Shown in pieces: positions 7,456-15,096 of a DNA stretch of 25,673 nucleotides (position 1 is its first letter; each line of letters starts with the position of its first letter). The stretch is from Pseudomonadota bacterium (GTDB lineage: Bacteria > Pseudomonadota > Gammaproteobacteria > Burkholderiales > Burkholderiaceae_C), in contig JAEYRT010000063.1 in the NCBI GenBank assembly GCA_023435325.1, positions 1-25,673 of the forward strand, read 5' to 3'. The translations under genes were made by a program, and so were the position numbers. The notes beneath the pieces are model-generated. The model was given only the letters and a program-made list of their open reading frames with translations, was not told where the DNA came from and ran no database searches.

Positions 7456-8613
7456 ATGCAAAATAGCCGGATGACTGAGACTATCTGGGATGTGATCGTG
7501 GTGGGCGCAGGCATGGCCGGCGCTTCGGTAGGCTGGCGGCTGGCACAGGCGGGCCAGCGGGTGCTGGTGCTGGAGCGCGAGAGCCAGCCCGGCTATCACA
7601 CCACCGGCCGATCGGCGGCCCTGTTTGAAGAGCATTACGGACCTGAGCAAGTCCAGGCCCTGACCCGCGCCAGCCGCGCGTTTTATGAAAACCCGCCGGC
7701 AGGTTTCACCGAGCACCCCCTCCTGCATCCACGCGGTGTCATGTACGTGGGCACAGCTGCACAGAAACCACTGCTTGATACCGCCTATGCTGAAGCGGTC
7801 AAACACTCGCCCGACGCACAGCGTCTGAATGGCGAACAACTGCGCGCTTTGGTGCCCGTGTTGGCTGAAAACATCGTGGATGGCTTTGTCGATGATGGCG
7901 CGCGCGACATTGATGTGCATGCCCTGCACCAAGGGTTCCTGCGCGGCCTGCGCCAAGCCGGTGGCGCGCTGTGGTGCAGCGCGGAAGTCACGGCCTTGCA
8001 GCACGACGGCGCCACTCGGCATTGGACCGTGGCGCTGGCCGATGGCCGCAGCGCCCAGACGGCACTGCTCGTCAACGCCGCCGGCGCCTGGGCCGACAGC
8101 ATGGGCGAGCTGGCCGGCGCACGCGCCATTGGTCTGGTGCCTGCACGCCGCAGCGCCTTCACCTTCCCCGTGCCCGAAGGCCTGAACGCCACGCACTGGC
8201 CCGCCGTGATCAGCGCGGACGAGAGCTTTTACTTCAAGCCCGATGCAGGGCAGCTGCTGGGCTCGCCCGCCAATGCCGATGCCACCTACCCGCACGATGT
8301 GCAGCCCGAAGAAGAAGACATTGCCACCGGTATCTGGAACATCGAACAGGCCACCACGCTGCAGATTCGCCGCCCCACGCACACCTGGGCCGGGCTGCGC
8401 TCGTTTGTGGCTGATGGCGAGATGGTGATTGGCTGGGACGACACCGTGCCCCACTTCTTCTGGGTGGCAGCGCAAGGCGGCTATGGCATCCAGAGCGCAG
8501 CAGGCTACAGCCTGCTGGCGCGCAATCTTTTGCTGGATGAGCCGATCGACGAACAGCTGCTCGCCCAAGGCGTGAAGCTGGAAGCTCTGGAGCCGGTGCG
8601 ACTACAAAAATAA
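7456..8613 (+). CDS. FAD-dependent D-amino-acid dehydrogenase, D-arginine dehydrogenase (DauA)-like
   Basis: A 385-residue single-domain flavoprotein of the DAO family, expected to oxidise a D-amino acid to the 2-oxo acid and pass electrons to an acceptor other than oxygen. The FAD-binding VVGAGMAGAS (15-24) is at the N-terminus, followed by LERESQPGYHTTGRSAA (39-55). The body follows Pseudomonas DauA closely: ALHQGFLRGLR, VNAAGAWAD, RRSAFTF, DESFYFKPDAG, GSPANAD, HTWAGLRSFVADG and FFWVAAQGGYGIQ. From memory of DauA, the arginines and the tyrosine that hold the substrate are present. The active-site His of the SAAHY segment is replaced by Leu (SAALF), so the substrate may differ. The product could start at ATG 7456 or at ATG 7471 (MTETIWDV); neither has a strong ribosome site. 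The last codons, including UAA, run into repeat copy B. Confidence 0.85.
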   Translation: MQNSRMTETIWDVIVVGAGMAGASVGWRLAQAGQRVLVLERESQPGYHTTGRSAALFEEHYGPEQVQALTRASRAFYENPPAGFTEHPLLHPRGVMYVGTAAQKPLLDTAYAEAVKHSPDAQRLNGEQLRALVPVLAENIVDGFVDDGARDIDVHALHQGFLRGLRQAGGALWCSAEVTALQHDGATRHWTVALADGRSAQTALLVNAAGAWADSMGELAGARAIGLVPARRSAFTFPVPEGLNATHWPAVISADESFYFKPDAGQLLGSPANADATYPHDVQPEEEDIATGIWNIEQATTLQIRRPTHTWAGLRSFVADGEMVIGWDDTVPHFFWVAAQGGYGIQSAAGYSLLARNLLLDEPIDEQLLAQGVKLEALEPVRLQK

Positions 8614-8701
8614 GAGCTTCCAAGGCTTTATGGATAAGATTTTTCAATAAAAATCTACTGAAAACCTTTGATACATCAGCGTTAGCAGCTACTTTTTTAG
8701 A
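8605..8701. repeat. Palindromic intergenic repeat, copy B
   Basis: The left arm CAAAAATAAGAGCTTCC starts inside the last codons of the flavoprotein gene, and its TAA is that gene's stop. The right arm, read on the minus strand, gives AAAAAAGTAGCTGCTAACGC. The centre is a perfect 8-bp stem, AGATTTTT (8637-8644) and AAAAATCT (8649-8656), with a 4-base loop. It occupies a convergent junction, next to a strong terminator. Confidence 0.75.
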
Positions 8702-8707
8702 CAAACA

Positions 8708-8740
8708 AAAACCCCGCCAAGCGCAGCCTGGCGGGGTTTT
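8708..8740. terminator. Bidirectional rho-independent terminator
   Basis: A perfect 12-bp stem AAAACCCCGCCA / TGGCGGGGTTTT with a 9-base loop. A-rich on the left and T-rich on the right, it can end transcription of the flavoprotein gene (plus) and of the tctC-family gene (minus). Confidence 0.9.
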
Positions 8741-8766
8741 GCATTCACACGTGAGGGGATCGATGC

Positions 8767-9747
8767 TTACAGCTCGATCTTCGCAGCGTCGATGATCTGC
8801 TTGTACTTGCCGATTTCGCCGTTGATGTACTTGCCCGCATCAATGTTGCTGTCCATTACCTGCACGCCCGCGTCCTCCATCTTCTTGCGGAACTCTGGCG
8901 CTGCCATGGTCTTGTCCAGGGCAGCCTTGATCTTGGCCACCACGGGTGCAGGCATGCCTGCAGGGCCCATCATGGCGAACCAGGAGTTGATGTCCACATT
9001 CTTGAATTCGGCCGTTTCAGCCAGCGCCGGAATGTCAGGCGTGGCAGCGTAGCGCTTGGCTTCGGTGGTGCCGATGGCCGTGACCTTGCCAGCCTTGATC
9101 AAAGGCAGGCCCGAAGACAGCACGAACACACCGTATTCGATGTTGTTGCCCAGCACGTCGTTGGTCAGCGCAGGCACGCCGCGATAGGGCACGTGCTGCA
9201 TGTCGATCTTGCCCTGGTCCTTCATCATCTCGCCGGCCAGGTGCAGGGCCGTACCCACACCGGAAGAGCCGTAGCTGAACTTGGCAGGATTGGCCTTCAC
9301 GGCTGCCACGAATTCGGCAGTGTTCTTCACGCCAGCTTTGGCAGAAGCCACCAGCACCATGGGCTGTGCAGCCACCACGCCAATGGGTGTGAAGTCGGTG
9401 ATCTTGTACTTGATGGACTGGTTGATCTGGTTGGCAATCGCGATTTCGTTGTTCGCACCCACCAGTAAGGTATAGCCGTCTGGCTTGGCGTTCACCACCT
9501 TCTGCGCACCAATCGCGCCGCCCGCGCCGCCCAGGTTTTCGATGACCACAGTCTGACCCAGGTGCTTCTCGATCTCGTTGGCCACCAAGCGGCCCACCAG
9601 ATCGGTCGAGCCGCCTGCAGGGTAGCCCACCACAATGGTCACGGGCTTGTTGGGGTAGGAAGACGCCTCATCAGCGAAAGCGGGACCTGCGGCCAGCATG
9701 GCAGCACCGCAAGCAATCAGAGTGCGACGAAGAATGTGAGTGCTCAT
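8767..9747 (-). CDS. Bug/TctC-family periplasmic solute-binding protein
   Basis: A 326-residue protein of the tripartite tricarboxylate transporter receptor (Bug) family, which is greatly expanded in Comamonadaceae and Bordetella. A signal peptide runs to about residue 25 (basic MSTHILRR, hydrophobic core, AFA|DE cleavage). Family marks follow: YPNKPVTIVVGYPAGGSTD, IENLGGAGGAIGA, KPDGYTLLVG, YGSSGVGTALHLAGEM, VPYRGVPAL and GKVTAIGTTEAKR. These proteins capture carboxylates or similar small anions; the ligand cannot be predicted. Start ATG 9747 is preceded by AAGGAA at good spacing; the upstream in-frame ATG at 9768 is rejected. No tctA or tctB membrane partner lies nearby, as is usual for orphan Bug genes. 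The gene lies downstream of fba but is cut off from it by a terminator and has its own upstream region with a palindrome. Confidence 0.93.
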   Translation of the reverse strand: MSTHILRRTLIACGAAMLAAGPAFADEASSYPNKPVTIVVGYPAGGSTDLVGRLVANEIEKHLGQTVVIENLGGAGGAIGAQKVVNAKPDGYTLLVGANNEIAIANQINQSIKYKITDFTPIGVVAAQPMVLVASAKAGVKNTAEFVAAVKANPAKFSYGSSGVGTALHLAGEMMKDQGKIDMQHVPYRGVPALTNDVLGNNIEYGVFVLSSGLPLIKAGKVTAIGTTEAKRYAATPDIPALAETAEFKNVDINSWFAMMGPAGMPAPVVAKIKAALDKTMAAPEFRKKMEDAGVQVMDSNIDAGKYINGEIGKYKQIIDAAKIEL

Positions 9748-9790
9748 AAAAATTCCTTGTTGCTGCAATTGTGAACAACTTTTCGCTAGT

Positions 9791-9808
9791 TTGCATGAAT
9801 TTATGCAA
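9791..9808. promoter_or_regulatory. Palindrome upstream of the tctC-family gene, possible operator
   Basis: TTGCATGAATTTATGCAA is a perfect 6-bp inverted repeat (TTGCAT / ATGCAA) around a 6-base A/T-rich centre. It lies 44-61 bases before the start codon, where the promoter of the minus-strand gene would be expected, and its minus-strand reading includes CATAAA, a possible -10 element. No regulator gene is adjacent, so the protein that might bind is unknown. Confidence 0.35.
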
Positions 9809-9895
9809 CATGAACATACCGTTTCGGCAATACGGATTTACCCGTTGTTGTTGCACAAGTTAACAATTTCCACTATCCACGCGCAGGCGAAAAAA

Positions 9896-9920
9896 AACCC
9901 GCAAGCCATGCTTGCGGGTT
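9896..9920 (-). terminator. Rho-independent terminator of fba
   Basis: An 11-bp perfect stem AACCCGCAAGC / GCTTGCGGGTT with a 3-base loop. On the minus strand it is followed by a run of T residues, the classic intrinsic terminator layout, 48 bases after the fba stop codon. Confidence 0.9.
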
Positions 9921-9932
9921 GTGTGTGCCACC

Positions 9933-9952
9933 AGAAGGGGACAAGCCCTTCT
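9933..9952 (-). other. Second hairpin in the fba 3' region
   Basis: AGAAGGG / CCCTTCT forms a 7-bp stem with a 6-base loop between the fba stop and its terminator. GTGTG and CACAC flanking it could extend the structure. It may protect the mRNA end; it has no T-tract of its own. Confidence 0.4.
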
Positions 9953-9967
9953 TGACGCCACACGGCT

Positions 9968-11032
9968 TTACTTGACCAACTGCGCCAGCTCGCCTGCGGC
10001 GTACTTCTTGGCCATTTGCTCCAGGCTATAGCCCTTGATCTTGGCGCCCTGGCCTTCGCAGCCGAATTCCAGGTAGCGCGCCTTGCACACCTGCTTGGCC
10101 GCTTCGCGGGCAGGCTTGAGCCATTCGCGGGCGTCGAACTTGTCAGGGTTCTCTGCCAGGAACTTGCGTACCGCGCCAGTCATGGCCAGGCGGATGTCGG
10201 TGTCGATGTTCACCTTGCGCACACCGTACTTGATGGCTTCCTGGATTTCCGAGACGGGCACGCCGTAGGTTTCCTTCATCTTGCCACCGTACTGGTTGAT
10301 GATGGCCAGCAGCTCTTGGGGCACCGACGAGGAGCCGTGCATCACCAGATGGGTGTTGGGGATGCGCGCGTGGATTTCCTTGACGCGCTGGATGGACAGG
10401 ATGTCACCGGTAGGGGGGCGGCTGAACTTGTAAGCGCCGTGGCTGGTGCCAATGGCAATCGCCAGAGCGTCCAGCTGGGTTTCGCGCACGAATACGGCAG
10501 CTTCTTCGGGGTCGGTCAGCATCTGGCTGTGGTCCAGCTTGCCGGCCGCACCAATGCCGTCTTCCTCACCGGCGTCGCCGGTTTCCAGGTTGCCCAGGCA
10601 GCCCAGCTCGCCTTCCACGGTCGCACCCATGGCGTGGGCCATGGCCACCACCTGCTTGGTCACGTCCACGTTGTATTCAAAGGACGAAGGGGTCTTGCCG
10701 TCGCTCATCAGCGAACCGTCCATCATCACCGAGCCAAAGCCCAGGTCCAGTGCACCGCGGCACACTTCGGGCGAGGTGCCGTGGTCCTGGTGCATGACCA
10801 GGGGAATGTGGGGGTACATCTCGGCAGCCGCCTGAATCAGGTGCTTGATGAAGGGCTCGCCCGCATACTTGCGAGCACCAGCGCTGGCCTGCAGGATCAC
10901 GGGCGCGCCCACTTCATCAGCAGCCGACATCACAGCCTGCACTTGCTCCAGGTTGTTGACGTTAAAGGCAGGGATGCCATAGCCGTTTTCAGCGGCATGG
11001 TCGAGCATTTCGCGCATCGAGATCAGAGGCAT
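9968..11032 (-). CDS. fba: Fructose-1,6-bisphosphate aldolase, class II (CbbA type)
   Basis: Catalyses reversible cleavage of fructose-1,6-bisphosphate to dihydroxyacetone phosphate and glyceraldehyde-3-phosphate in the cytosol, and related sugar-bisphosphate condensations. The 354-residue length fits the class IIB/CbbA subgroup. Visible are the N-terminal AFNVNNLEQ (22-30) and catalytic Asp and zinc His in HQDHG (D83, H84). Further zinc-site elements are GELG (141-144), SHGAYKF (H198) and MHGSSS (H232), and the phosphate-binding NIDTD (275-279) is present. It is the last gene of the minus-strand run pepP-pyk-fba, 124 bases after pyk, and ends in a strong terminator. The ribosome site before ATG 11032 is weak. 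In Burkholderia and Ralstonia the same gene is followed by purC; here purC is about 10 kb away. Confidence 0.97.
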   Translation of the reverse strand: MPLISMREMLDHAAENGYGIPAFNVNNLEQVQAVMSAADEVGAPVILQASAGARKYAGEPFIKHLIQAAAEMYPHIPLVMHQDHGTSPEVCRGALDLGFGSVMMDGSLMSDGKTPSSFEYNVDVTKQVVAMAHAMGATVEGELGCLGNLETGDAGEEDGIGAAGKLDHSQMLTDPEEAAVFVRETQLDALAIAIGTSHGAYKFSRPPTGDILSIQRVKEIHARIPNTHLVMHGSSSVPQELLAIINQYGGKMKETYGVPVSEIQEAIKYGVRKVNIDTDIRLAMTGAVRKFLAENPDKFDAREWLKPAREAAKQVCKARYLEFGCEGQGAKIKGYSLEQMAKKYAAGELAQLVK

Positions 11033-11156
11033 GGTCGTGGTCCGGTAAGGTTGAACTAAAGAATCTTGGCGGCTGTAACCGCGTGGTAACTGGCGATTTT
11101 AACCGCGCTGCATCCGTCTGGCGATGGCCTGGGGCAATCGCCTTGTGGCTGTCCGC

Positions 11157-12608
11157 TCACTGCACACAGCAGATTTGCAGCATGTTCGAGCCACCGGGCT
11201 GCCCCATGGGTTCGCCACAGGTGATGGCATAGACATCACCGGCCTGCACAATGCCGCGCATGCGCAGATGGCTCTCGGCCTGCACCAGGGCCTTGTCGCG
11301 TTCGGTGCTGGTGTCCATGAGCAGCGGACGCACATTGCGGTACAGCGCCATCTTGCGCTGGGTGCTGACCTTGGGCGTGAGCGCGTAAATAGGAATGTGC
11401 ACGCGGTGGCGGCTCATCCACAAGGCGGTGGAGCCGCTTTCCGTCATGGCCACAATGGCCTTGGCTCCCAGCTTGTGGGCCGTGAACAGGGCCCCCAGGG
11501 CAATGGCCTGGTCGATGCGCGTGAACTCGCGCTCGCCAAAGTTGCCGTCCTGGCGGCGGTCTTCGGCCGCTTCGGCGGCGGCACAGATCTGGGCCATCTC
11601 GCGCACGGTTTCCAGCGGATAGCGACCGGCAGCGGTTTCGGCGCTGAGCATCACGGCGTCCGTGCCGTCGAGCACGGCATTGGCCACGTCACTGACCTCG
11701 GCGCGTGTGGGCACGGGGTTGGTGATCATGCTTTCCATCATCTGCGTGGCAGTGATGACCACCTTGTCCATCTCTCGCGCCATGCGGATCATCTTTTTCT
11801 GCAGCGCAGGCACGGCAGCGTTGCCCACTTCCACGGCCAGATCCCCACGCGCAACCATGATGCCATCCGAAGCCTTGAGAATGTCTTCCAGCTGCGGAAT
11901 CGCCTCAGCCCGCTCGATCTTGGCAATCAGGCCCGGACGGTGGCTGGAGCCCGCACACGCCACGGTGCACAGCTGGCGCGCCATTTCCATGTCGGTGGCG
12001 TTCTTGGGAAAGCTCACCGCCACGTAGTCGGCACCCAGCGCCATGGCGGTCTTGATGTCTTCCATGTCCTTGGCGGTCAGGGCAGGCGCCGTCAGACCAC
12101 CGCCCGGCTTGTTGATGCCCTTGTTGTTGGACAGCTCGCCGCCCACCGTCACCGTGGTGTGCACGGCCTGGCCCAGCACGCGGTCCACGGTCAGCACGAT
12201 CAGACCGTCGTTGAGCAGCAGCACATCCCCGGTTTTCACATCGCGTGGCAGGGCCTTGTAGTCCAGGCCCACGCCCTGTGCGTCGCCCAGCTCGCTGCGG
12301 TCGGCATCCAGCACGAAGGGCGCGCCTTCTTCCAGCATGACCTTGCCTTCGGCAAACTTGCCCACACGAATCTTGGGCCCCTGCAGGTCGGCCATGATGG
12401 CCACTTCGCGCCCTGCAATCTCGGCCGCCTCTCGCACGGCCTTGGCGCGGTCGATATGGTCCTGGGCCGTGCCGTGGCTGAAGTTCAGGCGCACCACGTT
12501 CACGCCCGTGGCAATCATTTTGGAGAGCAATTCCACATCGCTCGAAGCAGGCCCCAGCGTGGCCACGATCTTGGTGGCACGGCGGATGTACAGATGTTGC
12601 AGGCTCAT
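11157..12608 (-). CDS. pyk: Pyruvate kinase
   Basis: Transfers phosphate from phosphoenolpyruvate to ADP, the last step of glycolysis. The 483-residue protein is full length for bacterial pyruvate kinases. It begins RRATKIVATLGPASS and carries NFSHG (42-46), the B domain (about 70-170), the catalytic motif IAKIERAEAI (K230, E232), MVARGDLAVE (R254, D256) and TATQMMESM (287-295). DGTDAVMLSAETAAGRYP follows, and the C-terminal regulatory domain (about 350-483) contains AIVAMTESGSTA. All metal and substrate residues are present. ATG 12608 lies 21 bases after the pepP stop, so the two are probably cotranscribed. Whether it is pykA or pykF type cannot be settled by eye. Confidence 0.97.
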   Translation of the reverse strand: MSLQHLYIRRATKIVATLGPASSDVELLSKMIATGVNVVRLNFSHGTAQDHIDRAKAVREAAEIAGREVAIMADLQGPKIRVGKFAEGKVMLEEGAPFVLDADRSELGDAQGVGLDYKALPRDVKTGDVLLLNDGLIVLTVDRVLGQAVHTTVTVGGELSNNKGINKPGGGLTAPALTAKDMEDIKTAMALGADYVAVSFPKNATDMEMARQLCTVACAGSSHRPGLIAKIERAEAIPQLEDILKASDGIMVARGDLAVEVGNAAVPALQKKMIRMAREMDKVVITATQMMESMITNPVPTRAEVSDVANAVLDGTDAVMLSAETAAGRYPLETVREMAQICAAAEAAEDRRQDGNFGEREFTRIDQAIALGALFTAHKLGAKAIVAMTESGSTALWMSRHRVHIPIYALTPKVSTQRKMALYRNVRPLLMDTSTERDKALVQAESHLRMRGIVQAGDVYAITCGEPMGQPGGSNMLQICCVQ

Positions 12609-12629
12609 TCTCGGTGTTCCATGGGGGTT

Positions 12630-14012
12630 TCAGTCACGCATCAGCGCTTCGATGTCGTCGGCCTCGACCGGCACATCACGGGTGATCAGCTCGCAGCCGG
12701 TCTCGGTGACCACGGCATCATCCTCGGTGCGTATGCCAATATGGTGAAAGTGCTCGGGCACGCCGGGCGCCGGGCGCACGTAGATGCCGGGCTCGATGGT
12801 GGTCACCATGCCGGGGCGCAGGATGCGGCTGGGCCGCGTGGTGACGACCTGCCCGGTCAACGCATCGGTGCGCTGCGTGCTCTGGTCAATTTCCGAAGGC
12901 TCCACATAGCTGCCGCAGTCATGCACGTCCATGCCCAGCCAGTGGCCGGTGCGGTGCATGTAGAACTGGAAGTAGGCGCGCTGCTCGATCACGTCCTGGA
13001 CATTGCCGTGCTTGGTCTTGTCCAGCAGCCCCAGGTCCAGCATGCCTTGCGCCAGCACGGCCACGGTGGCGTCGTGCGCATCGTTGAAGCGGTTGCCAGC
13101 CTTGGTGGCGGCAATCGCCGCCTTTTGGCTTGCCAGCACCAAATCGTACAAATCGCGCTGCGGGCCGGTGAACCTGCCGTTGGCCGGAAAGGTGCGCGTG
13201 ATGTCGCTGGCGTAGCCATCCAGTTCGCAACCGGCGTCGATCAGCACCAGGTCGCCGCTGCGCACGGGCGCCTTGTCGGCACGGTAGTGCAGCACACAGG
13301 CATTGGGCCCGGCCGCGACGATGGAGTCATACGCAACACCTTCAGCGCCGCCTTGGCGGAATTCGTGCAGCAGCTCGGCATCGAGGTGGTATTCGCGGCA
13401 GTCCTCGCCTGCCCGCACCATGCGGGCACTGCGCTGCATGGCGCGGATATGGGCACGGGCGCTGATCTGCCCTGCGCGGCGCATGATGTCCAGCTCATGC
13501 GCGTCTTTGATCAGACGCATCTCGTCGAGCAGCGTGCACACATCGCCCTGCACCGCCGGGCACAGCGCACCGGCGCGCGTGCGAGCACGCACCTGGTTCA
13601 GCCAGGCTTCCACGCGGGCCGCCAGCCCCTCGTGCGTGGCGAATGGCCACCAGACTTTGTCCTGGTTCTCCAGCAGGTGCGGCACACGGCTGTCGATCTC
13701 GCCGATGGACACCGCTTCGTTCACGCCCAGCGTTGCCACGGCAGCGTCGGGGCCCAGGCGGTAGCCGTCCCAGATCTCGCGTTCCAGGTCTTTAGGCTGG
13801 CAGAACAAGGTGCTGCTGCCATCGGCCTTGAGCACCAGGCAGGCATGGGGTTCGGTAAAGCCCGTCAGGTAGTAGAAGTAGCTGTCGTGGCGATACAGAT
13901 AACTGTTGTCGCGGTTGCGGCCGCGCTCAGGCGCGGTGGGAATGATGGCAATGCCGCCATCGCCCAGTTGGGCAGCCAGACGGGCGCGGCGTTGTGCGTA
14001 AACAGAAGTCAT
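12630..14012 (-). CDS. pepP: Xaa-Pro aminopeptidase (aminopeptidase P)
   Basis: A manganese-dependent exopeptidase that removes the N-terminal residue before proline. With ATG 14012 it has 460 residues, about the size of E. coli PepP. The N-terminal domain carries NSYLYRHDSYFYYLTGF (36-52). The C-terminal pita-bread domain supplies the five metal ligands: D259 in LIDAGCE, D270 in SDITRTF, H357 in TGHWLGMDVHD, E407 in TIEPGIY and E430 in GIRTEDD. The frame is open upstream to 14096, but that extension is translated from the left arm of repeat copy D and is not family-like, so MTSVYAQRRARL is taken as the start. It follows murU and precedes pyk by 21 bases. Confidence 0.96.
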   Translation of the reverse strand: MTSVYAQRRARLAAQLGDGGIAIIPTAPERGRNRDNSYLYRHDSYFYYLTGFTEPHACLVLKADGSSTLFCQPKDLEREIWDGYRLGPDAAVATLGVNEAVSIGEIDSRVPHLLENQDKVWWPFATHEGLAARVEAWLNQVRARTRAGALCPAVQGDVCTLLDEMRLIKDAHELDIMRRAGQISARAHIRAMQRSARMVRAGEDCREYHLDAELLHEFRQGGAEGVAYDSIVAAGPNACVLHYRADKAPVRSGDLVLIDAGCELDGYASDITRTFPANGRFTGPQRDLYDLVLASQKAAIAATKAGNRFNDAHDATVAVLAQGMLDLGLLDKTKHGNVQDVIEQRAYFQFYMHRTGHWLGMDVHDCGSYVEPSEIDQSTQRTDALTGQVVTTRPSRILRPGMVTTIEPGIYVRPAPGVPEHFHHIGIRTEDDAVVTETGCELITRDVPVEADDIEALMRD

Positions 14013-14053
14013 ACCAGCATCGTAATGCGACGGACTGAGCCGTTGCGTGTTCC

Positions 14054-14151
14054 ACAAAACATGAGCTGCCAGCGCTTGCCTTTCAGGCACTTCCAATATG
14101 TTTCATACGGAAATGCTGATGAATTCAGCGTAAGCAGCTCTCTTTTTTCAA
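14054..14151. repeat. Palindromic intergenic repeat, copy D
   Basis: The left arm is ACATGAGCTGCCAGCGCTTG. The right arm, read on the minus strand, is AAAAAAGAGAGCTGCTTACG. The inner hairpin is GCACTTCC (14087-14094) against GGAAATGC (14109-14116) with one mismatch. It is the only copy between two co-directional genes, lying after the murU stop and 42 bases before the pepP start. It would therefore be part of a murU-pepP transcript. Confidence 0.75.
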
Positions 14152-14164
14152 TCCTTAAGCATCC

Positions 14165-14932
14165 TCAATGATCAGCATTCAAGGCGGCCAGGCGCTCGGG
14201 CGTGCCCACATCGGTCCAGCGTCCGGTGTAGAGCGTGGCCCCGCAGCGTCCGCCATCCATGGCCTTGCGCAGCAAGGGGGCCAGCGGTGCAACAACGCCC
14301 TGCGGATTGCCAGGCGCGATGTCGCACCATGGCGCCCGGAACAAGTCTGCCTTGAGCAGCGCCACCGTGCTGTAGGTGAAACGCGGGCGCAGATCGCGCG
14401 CCACATCGGCTGGCGGCAAATGCACGGCACGGCCTGTGCCGCTGCCGGCTGCGCTTTCAGCCAGACCGAAGTCTCCCTTTGGGTTGTGCGCCGGATTGGG
14501 CACCAGCCACACATGGGCCAGATCGTCCGATTGCGCAAAAGCCTGCGCGGTGGCCGCATCGAACACGAAATCAGGTGCAAACACATCGCCCGCAGCCAGC
14601 CAGAACGCTTCACCAAGCAGCGGCAATGCGCGGGCAATGCCACCGGCGGTTTCCAGCGCATGGCCAAAGTCATTCTGCTCGTGCGAGTACTGCAGCCGCA
14701 TGTCCTGCCCGGGCCATGCGGCGTTCAAATGCGCGGGAATCTGCGCACCCAGCCACGCGGTGTTGACCACCACATCGCGCACGCCATCACGCTGCAAGGC
14801 GGCCATGTGCCAGTCCAGCAAGGCACGTCCGTGCACGGTCAGCAAGGGCTTGGGCGTGGCGTCGGTCAGAGGGCGCATGCGCTCGCCACGGCCAGCGGCC
14901 AGCAACATGGCGGAGAAGGAAAAAGAAGTCAT
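14165..14932 (-). CDS. murU: Nucleotidyltransferase, probably N-acetylmuramate-1-phosphate uridylyltransferase
   Basis: Likely makes UDP-MurNAc from MurNAc-1-phosphate and UTP in the anhydro-sugar recycling route that bypasses MurA. The 255-residue protein has the sugar-nucleotide pyrophosphorylase signature LLAAGRGERMRPLT with PKPLL (10-31), a GDVF metal-site motif near 115 and PNPAHNPKGDFGL near 146. It ends WTDVGTPERLAAL, as in small MurU-type enzymes. It is shorter than glucose-1-phosphate thymidylyltransferases. The usual partner kinase amgK is not next to it here: upstream is the divergent tkt. Assignment to MurU rather than another small NTP-transferase is from overall pattern and from its common neighbour pepP. 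Confidence 0.78.
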   Translation of the reverse strand: MTSFSFSAMLLAAGRGERMRPLTDATPKPLLTVHGRALLDWHMAALQRDGVRDVVVNTAWLGAQIPAHLNAAWPGQDMRLQYSHEQNDFGHALETAGGIARALPLLGEAFWLAAGDVFAPDFVFDAATAQAFAQSDDLAHVWLVPNPAHNPKGDFGLAESAAGSGTGRAVHLPPADVARDLRPRFTYSTVALLKADLFRAPWCDIAPGNPQGVVAPLAPLLRKAMDGGRCGATLYTGRWTDVGTPERLAALNADH

Positions 14933-15048
14933 AACCTCGGCTCAAAAAATACACGACACCTAGCTTTTCTGCTCAAGTGCTGCAAGCCACACTTTAGGCC
15001 ATGCGGGGGCTATGTAATCGCGTGGAAACCGCTGTAAGTTCACATCGG

Positions 15049-15058
15049 TAAAATCCCG
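15049..15058 (+). promoter_or_regulatory. Candidate -10 region of the tkt promoter
   Basis: TAAAATCCCG holds a -10 hexamer with five of six consensus bases, 43 bases before the tkt start codon. The identical ten-base string precedes purC. No good -35 hexamer is visible at 16-18 bases upstream. Confidence 0.35.
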
Positions 15059-15096
15059 TGCATCTTTTGAATCATTCCACTCGGAACCATCCCCCC

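Noticed and set aside
9703..9711. Lipobox-like LIAC at residues 10-13 of the Bug protein
   Set aside because: There is no hydrophobic stretch before the Cys; the later AFA cleavage site fits an ordinary secreted protein better.
11033..11156. Possible terminator between pyk and fba (GGCGAT/ATCGCC stem)
   Set aside because: There is no T-tract on either strand and the stem is short; not enough to call.
11124..14171. A 1015-codon open frame on the plus strand
   Set aside because: It is antisense to pyk and pepP, which are unmistakable. Its translation is rich in His, Gly, Ala and Val with no recognisable domain, a known by-product of high-GC codon bias.
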